From Sphingopyxis soli (GTDB lineage: Bacteria > Pseudomonadota > Alphaproteobacteria > Sphingomonadales > Sphingomonadaceae): a stretch of DNA of 64,000 nucleotides. The stretch spans positions 101,519 through 165,518 of the forward strand of contig NZ_JAFMTR010000042.1 of assembly GCF_018682675.1 (NCBI RefSeq), given 5' to 3'. Position numbers and translations under genes: made by a program. Below the pieces are notes generated by a model. It saw only the letters and a program-made list of their open reading frames with translations. It was not told the origin of the DNA and searched no databases. Below, one piece after another: positions 51,957 to 62,467 of this stretch. Position 1 is the stretch's first letter. Every line of letters begins with the position of its first letter.

Positions 51957-53336
51957 TCACCCCTCGCCTTCGGGATTATCGGTCAATCCCAACAGCTTCA
52001 ATTTGCGGTGCAGCGCCGAACGTTCCATGCCGATGAAGGTCGCGGTGCGCGAAATATTGCCCGAAAAACGGTTGATCTGGATGCGCAGATACTCGCGCTC
52101 GAAATTCTCGCGCGCTTCCTTGAGCGGAATGGCGGTGATCGATTCACTGCCGGGCAAAATGTCGGTGCCGCCGCGCACGAGTTCGGCAGGCAGCATGTCG
52201 GCATCGATCCGGCCCAGCCGGTCGCTCGGCGCGAGGATCATCACGCGCTCGATAACGTTGCGCAGTTCGCGGACGTTGCCCGGCCAATCGTGGGCCTGCA
52301 GGGCAGCCATTGCTTCGGCGCTGATTTCGGGCGGCGGCGCGCGGCGGTCGGCGGCATAGCGCCGGACGAAATGGTCGCAGAGACTGGCGATATCGTCACG
52401 CCGTTCGCGCAGCGGCGGGATATGCACCGGCACGACGTTGAGCCGGTAATAGAGATCCTCGCGAAACCGGCTCTCCGCGATCTCGGTCTTGAGGTCGCGC
52501 GCCGAGCCCGAGATGATGCGGACGTCGACGCGGATCATCGTCCGTCCGCCGACGCGGGTGAAGCTCTGGTCGGTCAGGACACGCAGAACCTTGCCCTGCG
52601 TCGTCAGCGGCATGTCCGCGACCTCGTCGAGGAACAGCGTTCCACCATGCGCCTGTTCGAGCAGGCCGACGCGGATCGAACCGTCCTCGGCCTCGGATCC
52701 GAACAGCTCGGTCTCGACCGTCTCGGGATCCATCCGGGCGGAGGAAATGACACGGAACGGCGCATTCTGCCGCCCGCTCCAGCCATGAAGGACGCGCGCG
52801 GCAACCTCTTTCCCCACCCCCGGGGCACCCGTGATGAGCACGCGGCTGCCGGTGCCGGCAACGCGCTTCAATGTCGCGCGGACATTGTTGATCGCGGCGC
52901 TCGTCCCGGTCAGTTCGTCGGCGGGGCCGGCCTTTTCGCGAAGCTGCTCATATTCGAACTTCAACCGTTCGCTCTCGGTCGCGCGCGCGACGAGATGCAG
53001 CAACCGCTCGGCCTCGAACGGCTTTTCGATGAAGTCGAACGCGCCGCGGCGGATCGCTGCGACCGCGGTGTCGAGCCCGCCGTGCCCCGATATGACGATG
53101 ATCGGCAACGTCGGATCGAACGCCTTGATCGCCTCGACCAGCCCCAGCCCGTCGAGACGCGATCCTTGCAGCCATACGTCGATCAGCGCCAGCGAAGGCC
53201 TGCGCTGACGGATCGCCTCCAGCGCGGCGTCGCTGTCGGACGCGGTGCGCGCCTCATAGCCCTCGTCCTCCATGACGCCGGCCACCAGTTCGCAAATGTC
53301 ACGCTCGTCGTCGACGATCAGTATATCAAGCGCCAT
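51957..53336 (-). CDS. ntrX: NtrX-type response regulator lacking the GAFTGA loop
   Basis: 459 aa. Receiver domain ([10 protein letters not shown] near the start, LIDVWLQ with the phosphoacceptor Asp), AAA+ domain with [13 protein letters not shown] and LDEVADMP, and a Fis-type HTH at the end ([20 protein letters not shown]). At the position of GAFTGA in sigma54 activators it reads [15 protein letters not shown], so it probably does not remodel sigma54 and works as a repressor or other regulator. Its start overlaps the end of ntrY by 11 bp. NtrX governs nitrogen and redox responses in relatives. Confidence 0.88.
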   Translation of the reverse strand: MALDILIVDDERDICELVAGVMEDEGYEARTASDSDAALEAIRQRRPSLALIDVWLQGSRLDGLGLVEAIKAFDPTLPIIVISGHGGLDTAVAAIRRGAFDFIEKPFEAERLLHLVARATESERLKFEYEQLREKAGPADELTGTSAAINNVRATLKRVAGTGSRVLITGAPGVGKEVAARVLHGWSGRQNAPFRVISSARMDPETVETELFGSEAEDGSIRVGLLEQAHGGTLFLDEVADMPLTTQGKVLRVLTDQSFTRVGGRTMIRVDVRIISGSARDLKTEIAESRFREDLYYRLNVVPVHIPPLRERRDDIASLCDHFVRRYAADRRAPPPEISAEAMAALQAHDWPGNVRELRNVIERVMILAPSDRLGRIDADMLPAELVRGGTDILPGSESITAIPLKEARENFEREYLRIQINRFSGNISRTATFIGMERSALHRKLKLLGLTDNPEGEG

Positions 53337-55617
53337 ATTCTTCTTTGCCTTGCCGGTTCCGGATCCGCCCCGGAACCGATTCAATCTGCCCTGTCACCAA
53401 GTCGCCGCCCTTCCCCGCGAGCGGTCGCAGGCGGTCGGGGTGCAGCGTCAGCGTGACGCACGTCCCCTGCCCCGCCGGATTGTCGCAGAAGTCGAGCTCT
53501 CCATAATGCTGCTCGACGATCTTCTTCACGATCGCGAGCCCGAGTCCGGTGCCGCCCTGCCGCGTCGTCATATAGGGTTCGGCGATCGCGTCGCGGGCCT
53601 CCGGCAATCCGATCCCGTCGTCGGAAATGCGGATGACAATGGCATCGTCGCGGCCGATATCCAGCTCGGCGCGAATATGGCCGATTGGAGGAGATTCTGA
53701 ATCTTTCGAATTTTCTTCAATCGCTTCCACGGCATTTTTGACAATATTGGTTAGCGCCTGCGACAACAGCCGACGATCGCACACCAGCGGTTCGATCTCG
53801 TTCGGGGTCTTCACGCTGAACTGGATATCGGGTTTCGCAACCTCGAACAGGAACACCGCCTGGCGCAGGATATCGCGCACATCCTCGACGCCGAAGGTCG
53901 GTTTGGGCATTCGCGCGAAGCTTGAGAATTCGTCGACCATGCGGCGCATGTCGTGAACCTGACGGATGATCGTGTCGGTGAGGCGGCGGAAGGTCGCCTC
54001 GTCGCCTTCGACTTTCATCCCGAACCGCCGCTGGAGCCGCTCGGCCGCGAGCTGGATCGGGGTCAGCGGATTCTTGATCTCGTGCGCGATCCGGCGCGCG
54101 ACGTCGGACCAGGCCGCGCGGCGCTGGTCGAGCAATTGCTGCGTGATATCCTCGAAACTCAGCACATAGCCGTCGCCCTGCGCCACCGCCTTTGCCGCAA
54201 GCGTCGCCGGCTCCGCGTCGCGCCGCGCCAGTTGCACGATCGCCTCATGCTCGTCGCTGGTCAGCAGCCGCGCAAGTTCCGGCGCGACATCGGCGAGCGG
54301 CTGACCGGTCAGTTCCTGCGCGCTTTGCCCGATGAGATGTTCGGCAGCGGCATTGGCAAGCAGAATGCGGTGTTCGGCATCGACCGAGACGACTGCCGAC
54401 GAGACGCCCGACAGCACCGCCTCGATGAAGCTGCGGCGGGTTTCGAGCTGCTCGTTGACGCTGACGAGCGCCCCCGTTTGCCCCTCAAGCTGTTCGGTCA
54501 TCCGGTTGAACGCGCGGGTGAGCACGGCGATTTCGTCATCGCGCTCCGGCGGCGTCACGCGTACCGACAGATCGCCGCCCGCCGCGATCCGCGTCGCCCC
54601 GATCAACGTACCTAGCGGGCGCACGATGCGGTCGGCGACGACGATCGCGGCGATCACCGCGAGCGCGAGAAGCAGCAGCGATCCGAGATACAGGGCGCCG
54701 TTGAACTGAAGCTGCAATTGCTGCGATCGTTCGAACAGATCATTGTAATCCGCCAGCACGGCTCCGGCGCGCGCGGATTGTTGGAATCCGGGCACATTGG
54801 CATCGCGCGAAGCATAGACATAGGCGCTTTCGGTTCCGGGTAAGCGCGCAGCGGCTTCAATGCGGTCAGGCTGGCGGACGACGACCACGTCTTCGCCTGC
54901 GTTAAGCCTGCTCACCATGGTCGGCGTCAAACGGCTTTCCGCCGCGCGCTTATCGGGATCAATCGCCGCTGCGGTTCGCGCAACGCCATCCTTGCCGATC
55001 TCGATGATCGCCGATTCATTGAGGCTTCGAACGACAACCTGTTGCAGATAATAATTATAGAAGCCGGGGCTATCGACCGTGAACTGCGTCAGCTGTTTGC
55101 CGAGGTCGGTCGCCATCGCATAAGTGTTCGCACTCACCTGGCGCTGATTTTCTTGATAATAGCCCTCCGCAAGATTCGCTGCGTTCTCGAACATACCCCG
55201 CGATCGATCGGAGAACCAGAAGTCGACGCCATATTGAAAGAGCAGCGACGCGAAGATCACCACGAGCAGCGTCGGAGCAGCCGCAATCAGCGAGAAGAGC
55301 GCGACGAGCCGGACGTGCAGACGCCCGTTGCCGCCCGCCATCGATCGCTCGGCGCGCGCGCGCGCGACGCGGCTGCCGACGAGGACGATCAGCGCCATCG
55401 CCGGCACGAGATTGACGACCATGATCGCGGCGACGAGCCCCGGCGTCAGCAGCCGCTCGCTCTGCGCGTCGCCGGTAACGAAGATATAAGTGGCGAGCGC
55501 GACGCTGACGATCACCGCCAGCGTGTAATATTCGGGCGCCGCAAAATGCCAACCGCGCGAACCGGCGTCTGCGGCGGATGACTCGCTCGCTTGAAGGGGG
55601 GAGGCGGCAGGCTCCAT
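53326..55617 (-). CDS. ntrY: NtrY-type membrane sensor histidine kinase
   Basis: 763 aa. Four to five N-terminal membrane spans (YYTLAVIVSVALATYIFVT, LLTPGLVAAIMVVNLVPAMA, LVALFSLIAAAPTLLVVIFA, LYLGSLLLLALAVIAAIVVA), a HAMP linker (RPLGTLIGATRIAAGGDLSVR), a PAS region (VSVDAEHRILLANAAAEHL), then HisKA with HEIKNPLTPIQLAAERLQRR and the ATPase with GLPEARDAIAEPYMTTRQGG. It pairs with NtrX. The ATG at 55617 is preferred over a longer frame. Confidence 0.9.
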   Translation of the reverse strand: MEPAASPLQASESSAADAGSRGWHFAAPEYYTLAVIVSVALATYIFVTGDAQSERLLTPGLVAAIMVVNLVPAMALIVLVGSRVARARAERSMAGGNGRLHVRLVALFSLIAAAPTLLVVIFASLLFQYGVDFWFSDRSRGMFENAANLAEGYYQENQRQVSANTYAMATDLGKQLTQFTVDSPGFYNYYLQQVVVRSLNESAIIEIGKDGVARTAAAIDPDKRAAESRLTPTMVSRLNAGEDVVVVRQPDRIEAAARLPGTESAYVYASRDANVPGFQQSARAGAVLADYNDLFERSQQLQLQFNGALYLGSLLLLALAVIAAIVVADRIVRPLGTLIGATRIAAGGDLSVRVTPPERDDEIAVLTRAFNRMTEQLEGQTGALVSVNEQLETRRSFIEAVLSGVSSAVVSVDAEHRILLANAAAEHLIGQSAQELTGQPLADVAPELARLLTSDEHEAIVQLARRDAEPATLAAKAVAQGDGYVLSFEDITQQLLDQRRAAWSDVARRIAHEIKNPLTPIQLAAERLQRRFGMKVEGDEATFRRLTDTIIRQVHDMRRMVDEFSSFARMPKPTFGVEDVRDILRQAVFLFEVAKPDIQFSVKTPNEIEPLVCDRRLLSQALTNIVKNAVEAIEENSKDSESPPIGHIRAELDIGRDDAIVIRISDDGIGLPEARDAIAEPYMTTRQGGTGLGLAIVKKIVEQHYGELDFCDNPAGQGTCVTLTLHPDRLRPLAGKGGDLVTGQIESVPGRIRNRQGKEEYGA

Positions 55618-55703
55618 TGTTGCCTTGTTACGACAAAGCTGTTGCATAGAAAACACACAAAGTGTCTTCGGCGACCGATTGCCGGGCCGGGCCGATCCTG
55701 TCG

Positions 55704-57119
55704 TCAGGGTTGTGCGGGGTCGATATCGAGCTGGCCCAGCCGCTTGCGCAACGTATTGCGGTTGATTCCCAGCCGGCGAGCGGCTTCGAGTTGGTTTCCG
55801 CGCACTTCGCGCAGCGTCCGGCGCAGCAGCGCGGCCTCGACGATGGCCTCCAGCCGCTCGTGAATCTCGCCGTCATGATCCGCGGCGGCAAGCTGCTCGC
55901 GCGCCCAGTCGTCGACCGCGCGCGCGATCAGATCGACGGGGTCGGCGGGCACCGCACCCTCGCCGCTGTCGCGCAGCACCGATTCGACGTCGCGCGGGGT
56001 GACGATCGTATCGCGCGACAGCACTGCCAGCCGCTGGACGACGTTGCCCAGCTCGCGGACGTTTCCCGGCCAGTCGTGCCGTTCGAGCAATTGCATGGCC
56101 TCCGGCGCAAACTGGCGGTCGGGGAGCCCCGAATGGCGCCCGGCATCGACGAAGTGGCGCACCAGCGCGGCGATGTCGCTCCGCCGGTCGCGCAGCGGCG
56201 GCAAGGTCACGGGAATGACGTTGAGCCGGTAGAACAGATCCTCGCGAAAGCGACCGTCGGCAACGAGCGTGCGCATGTCGCGGTGCGTCGCGGCGATGAC
56301 GCGCACGTCTGCGCGCAGCGCCTGGCTGCCGCCGACGGTCGAATATTCATTGCTCTGGAGTACGCGCAGCAGCCGCGTCTGCGCCTCGAGCGGCATGTCG
56401 CCGATTTCGTCGAGGAACAGCGTGCCCCCTGCCGCTTGCTCGAAACGGCCGGCGTTGCGGCTGTGCGCGCCGGTGAACGCTCCCTTTTCATGGCCGAACA
56501 GTTCGGCCTCGATCAGCTCGCGCGGGATCGCCGCCATGTTGATCGCGACAAAGGGACCGGCGCGACGCAGCCCCGTTGCATGGATGGCGCGCGCGACGAC
56601 TTCCTTGCCCGTCCCCGATTCACCGAGGATCAGCACCGCAAGATCGTTCGTCGCGAGCCGCGCGATCGTCCGATAGACCGCCTGCATGGCCGGCGCGCGG
56701 CCGACGAGACCATGGCTGTCGGCCTGCCCCGGATCGACCTTCGCCGCCGGCTGGCTGCTGCGTTCGAGCGCCGCGCGGACGCTTGCGGTCAGTTCTTCGA
56801 GGTCGAAGGGCTTGGGCAGATAGTCATAACTGCCGATCCCCGTCGCGCGCACCGCGGTATCGAGGGTATTCTGCGCCGAAAGCACGATCACCGGCGTCTC
56901 TGGATCGACCCCGGCACCGGGAAGCGAGTCGATGCCGTCGCCATCGGGCAGCACGACATCGGTGATGATCAGGTCGGGCCGGTTATCCGCAAGCCAGGCG
57001 TTGCGTTCGCCGACGCTGCCGACCGACGCGAACGTACCGCACTCGCCGGTCAGCGTCTCGCGGATGATCAGCGCGATCGCCGGATCATCCTCGACGAGCA
57101 GGATCGTCTTGCCGGTCAT
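55704..57119 (-). CDS. ntrC: NtrC-type sigma54-dependent response regulator
   Basis: 471 aa. Receiver (TILLVEDDPAIALIIRETL, then LIITDVVLPDGDG), AAA+ with GESGTGKEVVARAIH and the intact sigma54 loop HEKGAFTGAHSR, Fis-type HTH with NQLEAARRLGINRNTLRKRL. It activates nitrogen-assimilation genes such as glnA with RpoN. It overlaps the ntrB stop by 4 bp, as ATGA. Confidence 0.93.
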   Translation of the reverse strand: MTGKTILLVEDDPAIALIIRETLTGECGTFASVGSVGERNAWLADNRPDLIITDVVLPDGDGIDSLPGAGVDPETPVIVLSAQNTLDTAVRATGIGSYDYLPKPFDLEELTASVRAALERSSQPAAKVDPGQADSHGLVGRAPAMQAVYRTIARLATNDLAVLILGESGTGKEVVARAIHATGLRRAGPFVAINMAAIPRELIEAELFGHEKGAFTGAHSRNAGRFEQAAGGTLFLDEIGDMPLEAQTRLLRVLQSNEYSTVGGSQALRADVRVIAATHRDMRTLVADGRFREDLFYRLNVIPVTLPPLRDRRSDIAALVRHFVDAGRHSGLPDRQFAPEAMQLLERHDWPGNVRELGNVVQRLAVLSRDTIVTPRDVESVLRDSGEGAVPADPVDLIARAVDDWAREQLAAADHDGEIHERLEAIVEAALLRRTLREVRGNQLEAARRLGINRNTLRKRLGQLDIDPAQP

Positions 57120-58210
57120 GCGTCGCGGCCTTTCTTGGACACCGCCGGCAGGTGGACGCGGAAACGGGTCCATTCCCCGTCGCGCATATGCTGGACGGTG
57201 CCGCCCATGTCGCGCGCCAGCTTGGCGACGAGCGCGAGGCCGAGCCCCCTCCCCTCGCGCTTGGTGGTCACGAAGGGGTCGAACAGGTCGCCGCGAATGT
57301 CGGCGGGTACGCCGGGGCCATTGTCGCTGACGCTGACCTCGATCGGCAACGCGATGCGGCCGCGGCCGTCGCCATTGTCGATCGACAAGCCGTGGCGGAA
57401 TGCCGTCGCGATGCGTACCACGCCGTCGTCGCGCCCGCCGAGCGCTTCGCAGCCATTGGTGATCAGGTTGAGCAATATCTGCACGACCGCGTCATGATTG
57501 CCGTGGACGAGCGGCAGCGAGGGGTCGAAATCCTCGGCAAAACGAACGCCTGGAAACTGGCGCGCACGCGCGGTTTCGATCGCCTGGTGGATCGGCTGAT
57601 ACAGATTGAGCGGCGCACAGGCGATCGGCTGCCCGCGCGAGAAATGCTCCATCTGGTCGATCAGCGTGGTGATCCGGTCCACCTCGGCGCAGATCAGGGT
57701 CGTGAAGCGCTCGCCGCTCGCGTCGGTCTTGCGGGCGAGAAGCTGCGCCGCGCCTTTGATCCCGGCGAGCGGGTTCTTGATCTCGTGCGCCAGCATCGAC
57801 GCCGCGGCTCCCGCCGCGCGGCCCGACCGTCCGATCGCACCGCCCATCAGTTCGGCATCGCTCTGCGAGGGCACAAGCGTCAGGATGCGGTGACCGCTGC
57901 GGCCATAGGGGACCATCTGCATGTCGACGAACGCGGATTTGCGCGCACCGATCGAGATTTCGGCGCGATGCGCGAACAAGGCCGAGGTCGCGGGGTCGTT
58001 CATCCGCTGGCGATAGCTGCGATCCATTCCGATGACGTCATACACGACCCGCCCGACCATCGCGGCGCGGCCGATGTTGCAGAGCTGCTCGGCGGCGGCG
58101 TTGACGAACAGGATCACCCCGCCCTTGTCGATCAGCAGCGTGGCGATCGGGTGCGACTGGATGATCTCGTCATGGTCGAACGTCGGGATGCTCGACGTCA
58201 GCGCGCTCAC
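57116..58210 (-). CDS. ntrB: NtrB-type nitrogen sensor kinase
   Basis: 364 aa, cytosolic. PAS domain ([20 protein letters not shown]) followed by His[22 protein letters not shown] and a GHKL ATPase with [12 protein letters not shown] and [16 protein letters not shown]. It phosphorylates and dephosphorylates NtrC under control of PII. Its start overlaps dusB by 4 bp. Confidence 0.93.
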   Translation of the reverse strand: MSALTSSIPTFDHDEIIQSHPIATLLIDKGGVILFVNAAAEQLCNIGRAAMVGRVVYDVIGMDRSYRQRMNDPATSALFAHRAEISIGARKSAFVDMQMVPYGRSGHRILTLVPSQSDAELMGGAIGRSGRAAGAAASMLAHEIKNPLAGIKGAAQLLARKTDASGERFTTLICAEVDRITTLIDQMEHFSRGQPIACAPLNLYQPIHQAIETARARQFPGVRFAEDFDPSLPLVHGNHDAVVQILLNLITNGCEALGGRDDGVVRIATAFRHGLSIDNGDGRGRIALPIEVSVSDNGPGVPADIRGDLFDPFVTTKREGRGLGLALVAKLARDMGGTVQHMRDGEWTRFRVHLPAVSKKGRDA

Positions 58211-59205
58211 GCAGCGGCCTTGCTCAGATATGGACCGTAAAAGGCTTCGAGCGCGTCGAGGACGCCCTTGCTGTCGGGGATCTGGTTGACCTTGTTACGG
58301 AACTCCGCCGAGCCATGCAGCCCCTTGACGTACCAGCCGAGGTGCTTGCGCGCCATATTGACGCCGGTCATTTCGCCATAGTGATCGATCATCGCACGAT
58401 AATGCGATGTAATGACTTCATATTGCTCGTCGATGCCGGGATCGGGCCGCTCGGCCTCGCCGCGCAGCGCCGCGATCACCTGACCGAGCAGCCAGGGGCG
58501 GCCATAGGCGCCGCGGCCGATCATCACCCCGTCGGCGCCGCTCTGCGCGAGCGCCTTTCGGGCGTCATCGGCCGAGCAGATGTCGCCGTTGACGATCACC
58601 GGGATCGCCACCGCATCCTTGACCTTGCGGACAAAGGCCCAGTCGGCCTCGCCGCGATACATCTGGTTGCGGGTGCGGCCGTGAACCGTGACCAGCTTCG
58701 CTCCCAGATCCTCGGCGATGTGCGCGAGCTCGGGGGCGTTGAGGCTGTCATGATCCCAGCCCATGCGCATCTTCACCGTCACCGGCACCGCCACCGCCTT
58801 GACACAGGATTCGATCAGCGCTGCGGCAAGCTTCAGGTCGCGCATCAGCGCCGACCCTGCGTCGCCGTTCGTCACCTTGCGCACCGGGCAGCCCATATTG
58901 ATGTCGATGATCGCGGCGCCGCGGTCTTCGTTGAGCTTTGCGGCCTCGCCCATTTCATAGGGGGTGCAGCCGACAAGCTGCATCGATACCGGCTCTTCGA
59001 CCGGATCCCACGCCGCCTTCTGGATCGACTGGCGCGTCTCGCGGATCGCTGCCTGGCTGGCGATCATCTCGGTGACGTTGAGCCCCGAGCCATAGTAGCG
59101 CACAAGTTTGCGGAACGGCAGATCGGAGACGCCCGTCATCGGCGCGAGGATCACGGGATCCGCGATAGTGATGTTGCCGATCTGAATGGGCCTGAGCGGC
59201 GCCAT
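58207..59205 (-). CDS. dusB: tRNA-dihydrouridine synthase B
   Basis: 332 aa. [19 protein letters not shown], catalytic Cys in [21 protein letters not shown] and [15 protein letters not shown]: the DusB/NifR3 family. It reduces uridine at D-loop positions. First gene of the dusB-ntrB-ntrC-ntrY-ntrX-hfq-hflX cluster, the classic alphaproteobacterial order. ATG 59205 was chosen over a 23-codon extension that has no support. Confidence 0.92.
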   Translation of the reverse strand: MAPLRPIQIGNITIADPVILAPMTGVSDLPFRKLVRYYGSGLNVTEMIASQAAIRETRQSIQKAAWDPVEEPVSMQLVGCTPYEMGEAAKLNEDRGAAIIDINMGCPVRKVTNGDAGSALMRDLKLAAALIESCVKAVAVPVTVKMRMGWDHDSLNAPELAHIAEDLGAKLVTVHGRTRNQMYRGEADWAFVRKVKDAVAIPVIVNGDICSADDARKALAQSGADGVMIGRGAYGRPWLLGQVIAALRGEAERPDPGIDEQYEVITSHYRAMIDHYGEMTGVNMARKHLGWYVKGLHGSAEFRNKVNQIPDSKGVLDALEAFYGPYLSKAAA

Positions 59206-59302
59206 GGCGGGGAGCTTTCGTTCGAACTGCCTAAAATTTGAGCAGCCCCTACACGCTAAGCGGCTTTCCCGCAAGGCGCGGCTGCGCTAACCGGCGCGGC
59301 TG

Positions 59303-60478
59303 ATGACCGAGTCCACGCCTTTGCCTGCCCCGCGCGTCGCGGCGATCCTGCTTGCCGGGGGCACGGGCACGCGCGCGGGTTTCGACCATCCGAAGCAACT
59401 CGAACCGCTCGGCGGCAAGGCCGTGCTGCGCTGGAGCATCGACGCGTTCGACGCGCATCCGGCGATTTCACTGGGCGTGCTGGTGGCGAATGGTGACGTC
59501 ATGGCGGCAGCAGGCGACACCGGGAAAGGCTGGATTTATGCCGATCCGGGTATCGAGCGCCAGCAATCGGTGGGCCATGCGTTGCTGGCGCTTGCCGACT
59601 GGGAGGACGAGGCGCTGGTCCTCGTTCACGACGCCGCGCGCCCCGGATTGACGGCCGATGTGATCGACCGCCTGCTCGCGGCGCTCGAGACCGCCGAAGC
59701 GGCGATTCCGACCTTGCCGGTTCCCGACACGCTGGTCGAACAGGCGCATGGCGAAGCGGGAGAGGTCATCGATCGCAGCGCCCTCGCGCGCGTCCAGACG
59801 CCGCAGGCGTTCCGCCTGGGCATTCTCAGACGCGCGCACGCCGCGGCCGTCGAAGCGGCAGCGACCGACGATGCGCAGCTTGTCCGGCGGCTTGGCATTG
59901 CCGTCGCTGCCGTTCCGGGCGACGCCCGGCTTCACAAACTGACATATGCCGAGGATATGGCGATCCTCGCGGGACTTTTGGGAACGGGAACGATGCGAAC
60001 CGCGGTCGGCATGGGCTATGACGTTCACCGCCTGGTTGCGGGCAAGCCGCTGTGGATCGGCGGGATAGAAATCGCCCATAGTCATGGGCTTGAAGGCCAT
60101 AGCGATGCCGACGTTGCGCTTCACGCGATCACCGACGCCATCCTCGGCGCGCTGGCCGATGGCGACATAGGCGACCACTTCCCGCCCAGCGATCCGCAAT
60201 GGCGCGGCGCGGCGTCGCACCGCTTCCTGGCCTTCGCCGGCGAGCGCGTGGCAGCGCGCCATGGCCGTATCGCGCATGTCGACCTGACGATCATTGCCGA
60301 AGCCCCGAAAATTGGTCCGCACCGCGTCGCCATCAGGGCGCGGATCGCCGAAATCCTTGCGATTCCGGTCGAGCGCGTTAGTGTGAAAGCCACAACGACC
60401 GAGCGGCTGGGTTTCACCGGCCGCCGCGAGGGGATCGCCGCCCAGGCCGTAGCGACCTTGGAACTTCCGGAGAATTGA
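59303..60478 (+). CDS. ispDF: Bifunctional IspD/IspF isoprenoid enzyme
   Basis: 391 aa. IspD half: ILLAGGTGTRAGFDHPKQLEPLGG and HDAARPGLTADV, RVQTPQAFRLG. IspF half from about residue 232: TAVGMGYDVHRLV, HSDADVALHAITDA, KATTTERLGFTGR. It makes CDP-ME and MEcPP in the non-mevalonate pathway; the fusion is common in alphaproteobacteria. It is divergent from dusB. Confidence 0.94.
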   Translation: MTESTPLPAPRVAAILLAGGTGTRAGFDHPKQLEPLGGKAVLRWSIDAFDAHPAISLGVLVANGDVMAAAGDTGKGWIYADPGIERQQSVGHALLALADWEDEALVLVHDAARPGLTADVIDRLLAALETAEAAIPTLPVPDTLVEQAHGEAGEVIDRSALARVQTPQAFRLGILRRAHAAAVEAAATDDAQLVRRLGIAVAAVPGDARLHKLTYAEDMAILAGLLGTGTMRTAVGMGYDVHRLVAGKPLWIGGIEIAHSHGLEGHSDADVALHAITDAILGALADGDIGDHFPPSDPQWRGAASHRFLAFAGERVAARHGRIAHVDLTIIAEAPKIGPHRVAIRARIAEILAIPVERVSVKATTTERLGFTGRREGIAAQAVATLELPEN

Positions 60479-60480
60479 GA

Positions 60481-61038
60481 GTGGTTTTCGACGCAGAAGC
60501 GCGCCTTGCCGAGCGCGACCAATTGGCCGCGGCCGTCCTCGCCGCCAACCGTGCGGCGGGCAGGCGGATTGCCGTCGCCGAAAGCTGCACCGGCGGCATG
60601 GTCAGCGCCGCGCTGACCGACATTGCCGGAAGCTCGGACGTCTTTTCGGCGGGCTTCATCACCTATTCGGCCGACGCGAAGCAAAGGCAGCTCGATGTCA
60701 GTAGCGAGATACTCGAAACCTTCGGCGAGGTAGCGCTGGCGACCGCTTGGGCGATGGCCGCCGGCGCGCTGGCGAACAGCGACGCCGATGTCGCGGTGGC
60801 GATCACCGGAATCGCTGGCCCCGGCGGCGGGTCGGAGCGCAAGCCGGTCGGCCTGGTCGTCTTCGCGCGCGCGCTGCGCGGTCAGGATCCCGACGATTAT
60901 TTCACCCAGCGGGTGCAGTTCGACGCGACCGACCGCGCCGCGATCCGCCAGGCCGCGACATTGTTCGCGCTCGACCTGCTTCAGCCCGAAAGGGACGCGC
61001 TGCGGCCGTCCGAGGATATTGCGCTTCCGGCGCCATAG
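60481..61038 (+). CDS. CinA C-terminal domain protein (NMN amidohydrolase type)
   Basis: 185 aa. IAVAESCTGGMVSAAL, SFAGFIT-like region (SDVFSAGFITYSADAKQ), AVAITGIAGPGGGSERKPVG: the PncC/CinA-C pattern, which deamidates nicotinamide mononucleotide. The GTG at 60481 follows GGAG; a TTG at 60475 overlapping the ispDF stop is also possible. Its 3' end overlaps the opposing COQ10-like gene by 58 bp. Confidence 0.88.
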   Translation: MVFDAEARLAERDQLAAAVLAANRAAGRRIAVAESCTGGMVSAALTDIAGSSDVFSAGFITYSADAKQRQLDVSSEILETFGEVALATAWAMAAGALANSDADVAVAITGIAGPGGGSERKPVGLVVFARALRGQDPDDYFTQRVQFDATDRAAIRQAATLFALDLLQPERDALRPSEDIALPAP

Positions 61039-61460
61039 AGTTCGCCCGCGCGCGCTTCGAACGCGGCGATCATCTTGCGCAGCGCCTTGTCGAACATCTG
61101 CCCGGCGAGCGTTTCGAAGACGCGGCTGCGGAACGAGAAATCGACCATGAAATCGACGCGACAGCCGCCGTTTCCGAGCGGCGCGAAATGCCATTCATTC
61201 TCCAGATGGCGCATCGGGCCGTCGATATAGCTGACAGTCACGGTCCGCGGCCGTTCCTTGTGGACGCGGCACGAGAAGCTTTCGCGCAGCCCCTTGAAGC
61301 CGACGATCATGTCGGCCACCGATTCATGTTCGCTGTCGCTGCGGACGCGAAGCGCGATCACCCACGGCAGGAATTCGGGATAGCGCGCAATATCCGTCAC
61401 CAGCGCGAACATCTGTTCGGCACTGTGCGGCAGTTCGCGCGTCTCGTGGTGCCGCGGCAA
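60981..61460 (-). CDS. COQ10/RatA-type START-domain protein
   Basis: 159 aa. ETRELPHSAEQMFALVTDIARYPEFLPWVIALRV is the standard start of the alphaproteobacterial COQ10-like SRPBCC family; GFKGLRESFSCRV and MDFSF-type strands (RVDFMVDFSFRSRVFETLAG) follow. Relatives bind ubiquinone; 'RatA toxin' labels are doubtful. The start codon is TTG immediately after the lipA stop. The lipA-COQ10 order is conserved in relatives. Confidence 0.88.
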   Translation of the reverse strand: MPRHHETRELPHSAEQMFALVTDIARYPEFLPWVIALRVRSDSEHESVADMIVGFKGLRESFSCRVHKERPRTVTVSYIDGPMRHLENEWHFAPLGNGGCRVDFMVDFSFRSRVFETLAGQMFDKALRKMIAAFEARAGELYGAGSAISSDGRSASLSG

Positions 61461-62405
61461 TCAGTCCGCCCCAACCCGCCCCGGCCGGGCATCGCGCGCG
61501 AGTTGTTCCTCGCGCGCGGCGCGCATCCGCTCGAAATCGTCGCCGGCATGATAGCTCGACCGCGTCAGCGGCGACGAGGCGACCTGCAGGAAACCTTTGG
61601 CGCGCGCGATCTGCGCATAGGCATCGAACGCCTTGGGCGTTACGAATTCGGCGACCTTGGCGTGTTTCGGCGTCGGCTGGAGATACTGGCCCATCGTCAT
61701 GAAGTCGATGTCGGCGCTGCGCATGTCGTCCATGACCTGATGGACCTCCATCCGCTCCTCGCCGAGGCCGAGCATGATCCCCGACTTGGTGAAGATCGAC
61801 GGATCGCGGCGCTTGACGGTTTCGAGCAGTCGCAGCGAGGCATAGTAGCGCGCGCCGGGGCGGATCGTCGGATAAAGCCGCGGAACGGTTTCGAGATTGT
61901 GATTGTAAACGTCGGGCCGCGCATCGACGATCGCCGCGACCGCGCTTTCGGGCTTGTTGCGGAAGTCGGGGGTCAGGATTTCGATCGTCGTCTGCGGCGT
62001 CTCGCGGCGCAGCGCCTCGATCACTTTCACGAACTGGCTGGCGCCGCCGTCGGGCAGGTCGTCGCGGTCGACCGAGGTGATCACGATGTGCGTCAGTCCC
62101 ATCTTCGCTGCCGCCGCAGCCGTATGCTCCGGTTCGAGCAGATCGACGGGACGCGGCATCCCGGTCTTGACGTTGCAGAAGGCGCAGGCGCGCGTGCAGG
62201 TGTCGCCGAGAATCATCACCGTGGCGTGCTTCTTGGTCCAGCACTCGCCGATGTTCGGACACGCCGCTTCCTCGCACACCGTGTGCAGGTTGAGTTCGCG
62301 CATCAGCTTGCGCGTTTCGGCATAGCCGGGGCTCGTCGGAGCCTTGACGCGGATCCAGTCGGGCTTGCGCGCGCGCTGGCTGGGAGTAGATGCAGGAGCG
62401 TTCAT
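61461..62405 (-). CDS. lipA: Lipoyl synthase
   Basis: 314 aa. Auxiliary cluster Cys residues in [13 protein letters not shown], radical-[16 protein letters not shown], and [11 protein letters not shown] near the end. It inserts two sulfurs into octanoyl groups of the E2/H proteins. ATG 62405 was chosen over a GTG at 62414. It precedes the COQ10-like gene with no gap. Confidence 0.94.
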   Translation of the reverse strand: MNAPASTPSQRARKPDWIRVKAPTSPGYAETRKLMRELNLHTVCEEAACPNIGECWTKKHATVMILGDTCTRACAFCNVKTGMPRPVDLLEPEHTAAAAAKMGLTHIVITSVDRDDLPDGGASQFVKVIEALRRETPQTTIEILTPDFRNKPESAVAAIVDARPDVYNHNLETVPRLYPTIRPGARYYASLRLLETVKRRDPSIFTKSGIMLGLGEERMEVHQVMDDMRSADIDFMTMGQYLQPTPKHAKVAEFVTPKAFDAYAQIARAKGFLQVASSPLTRSSYHAGDDFERMRAAREEQLARDARPGRVGAD

Positions 62406-62467
62406 GGCGCCCACATAGTCGTGTGCGCGCCTCTTCTCAACCTCTCTACCTATGCTAAGGGGCGGAC

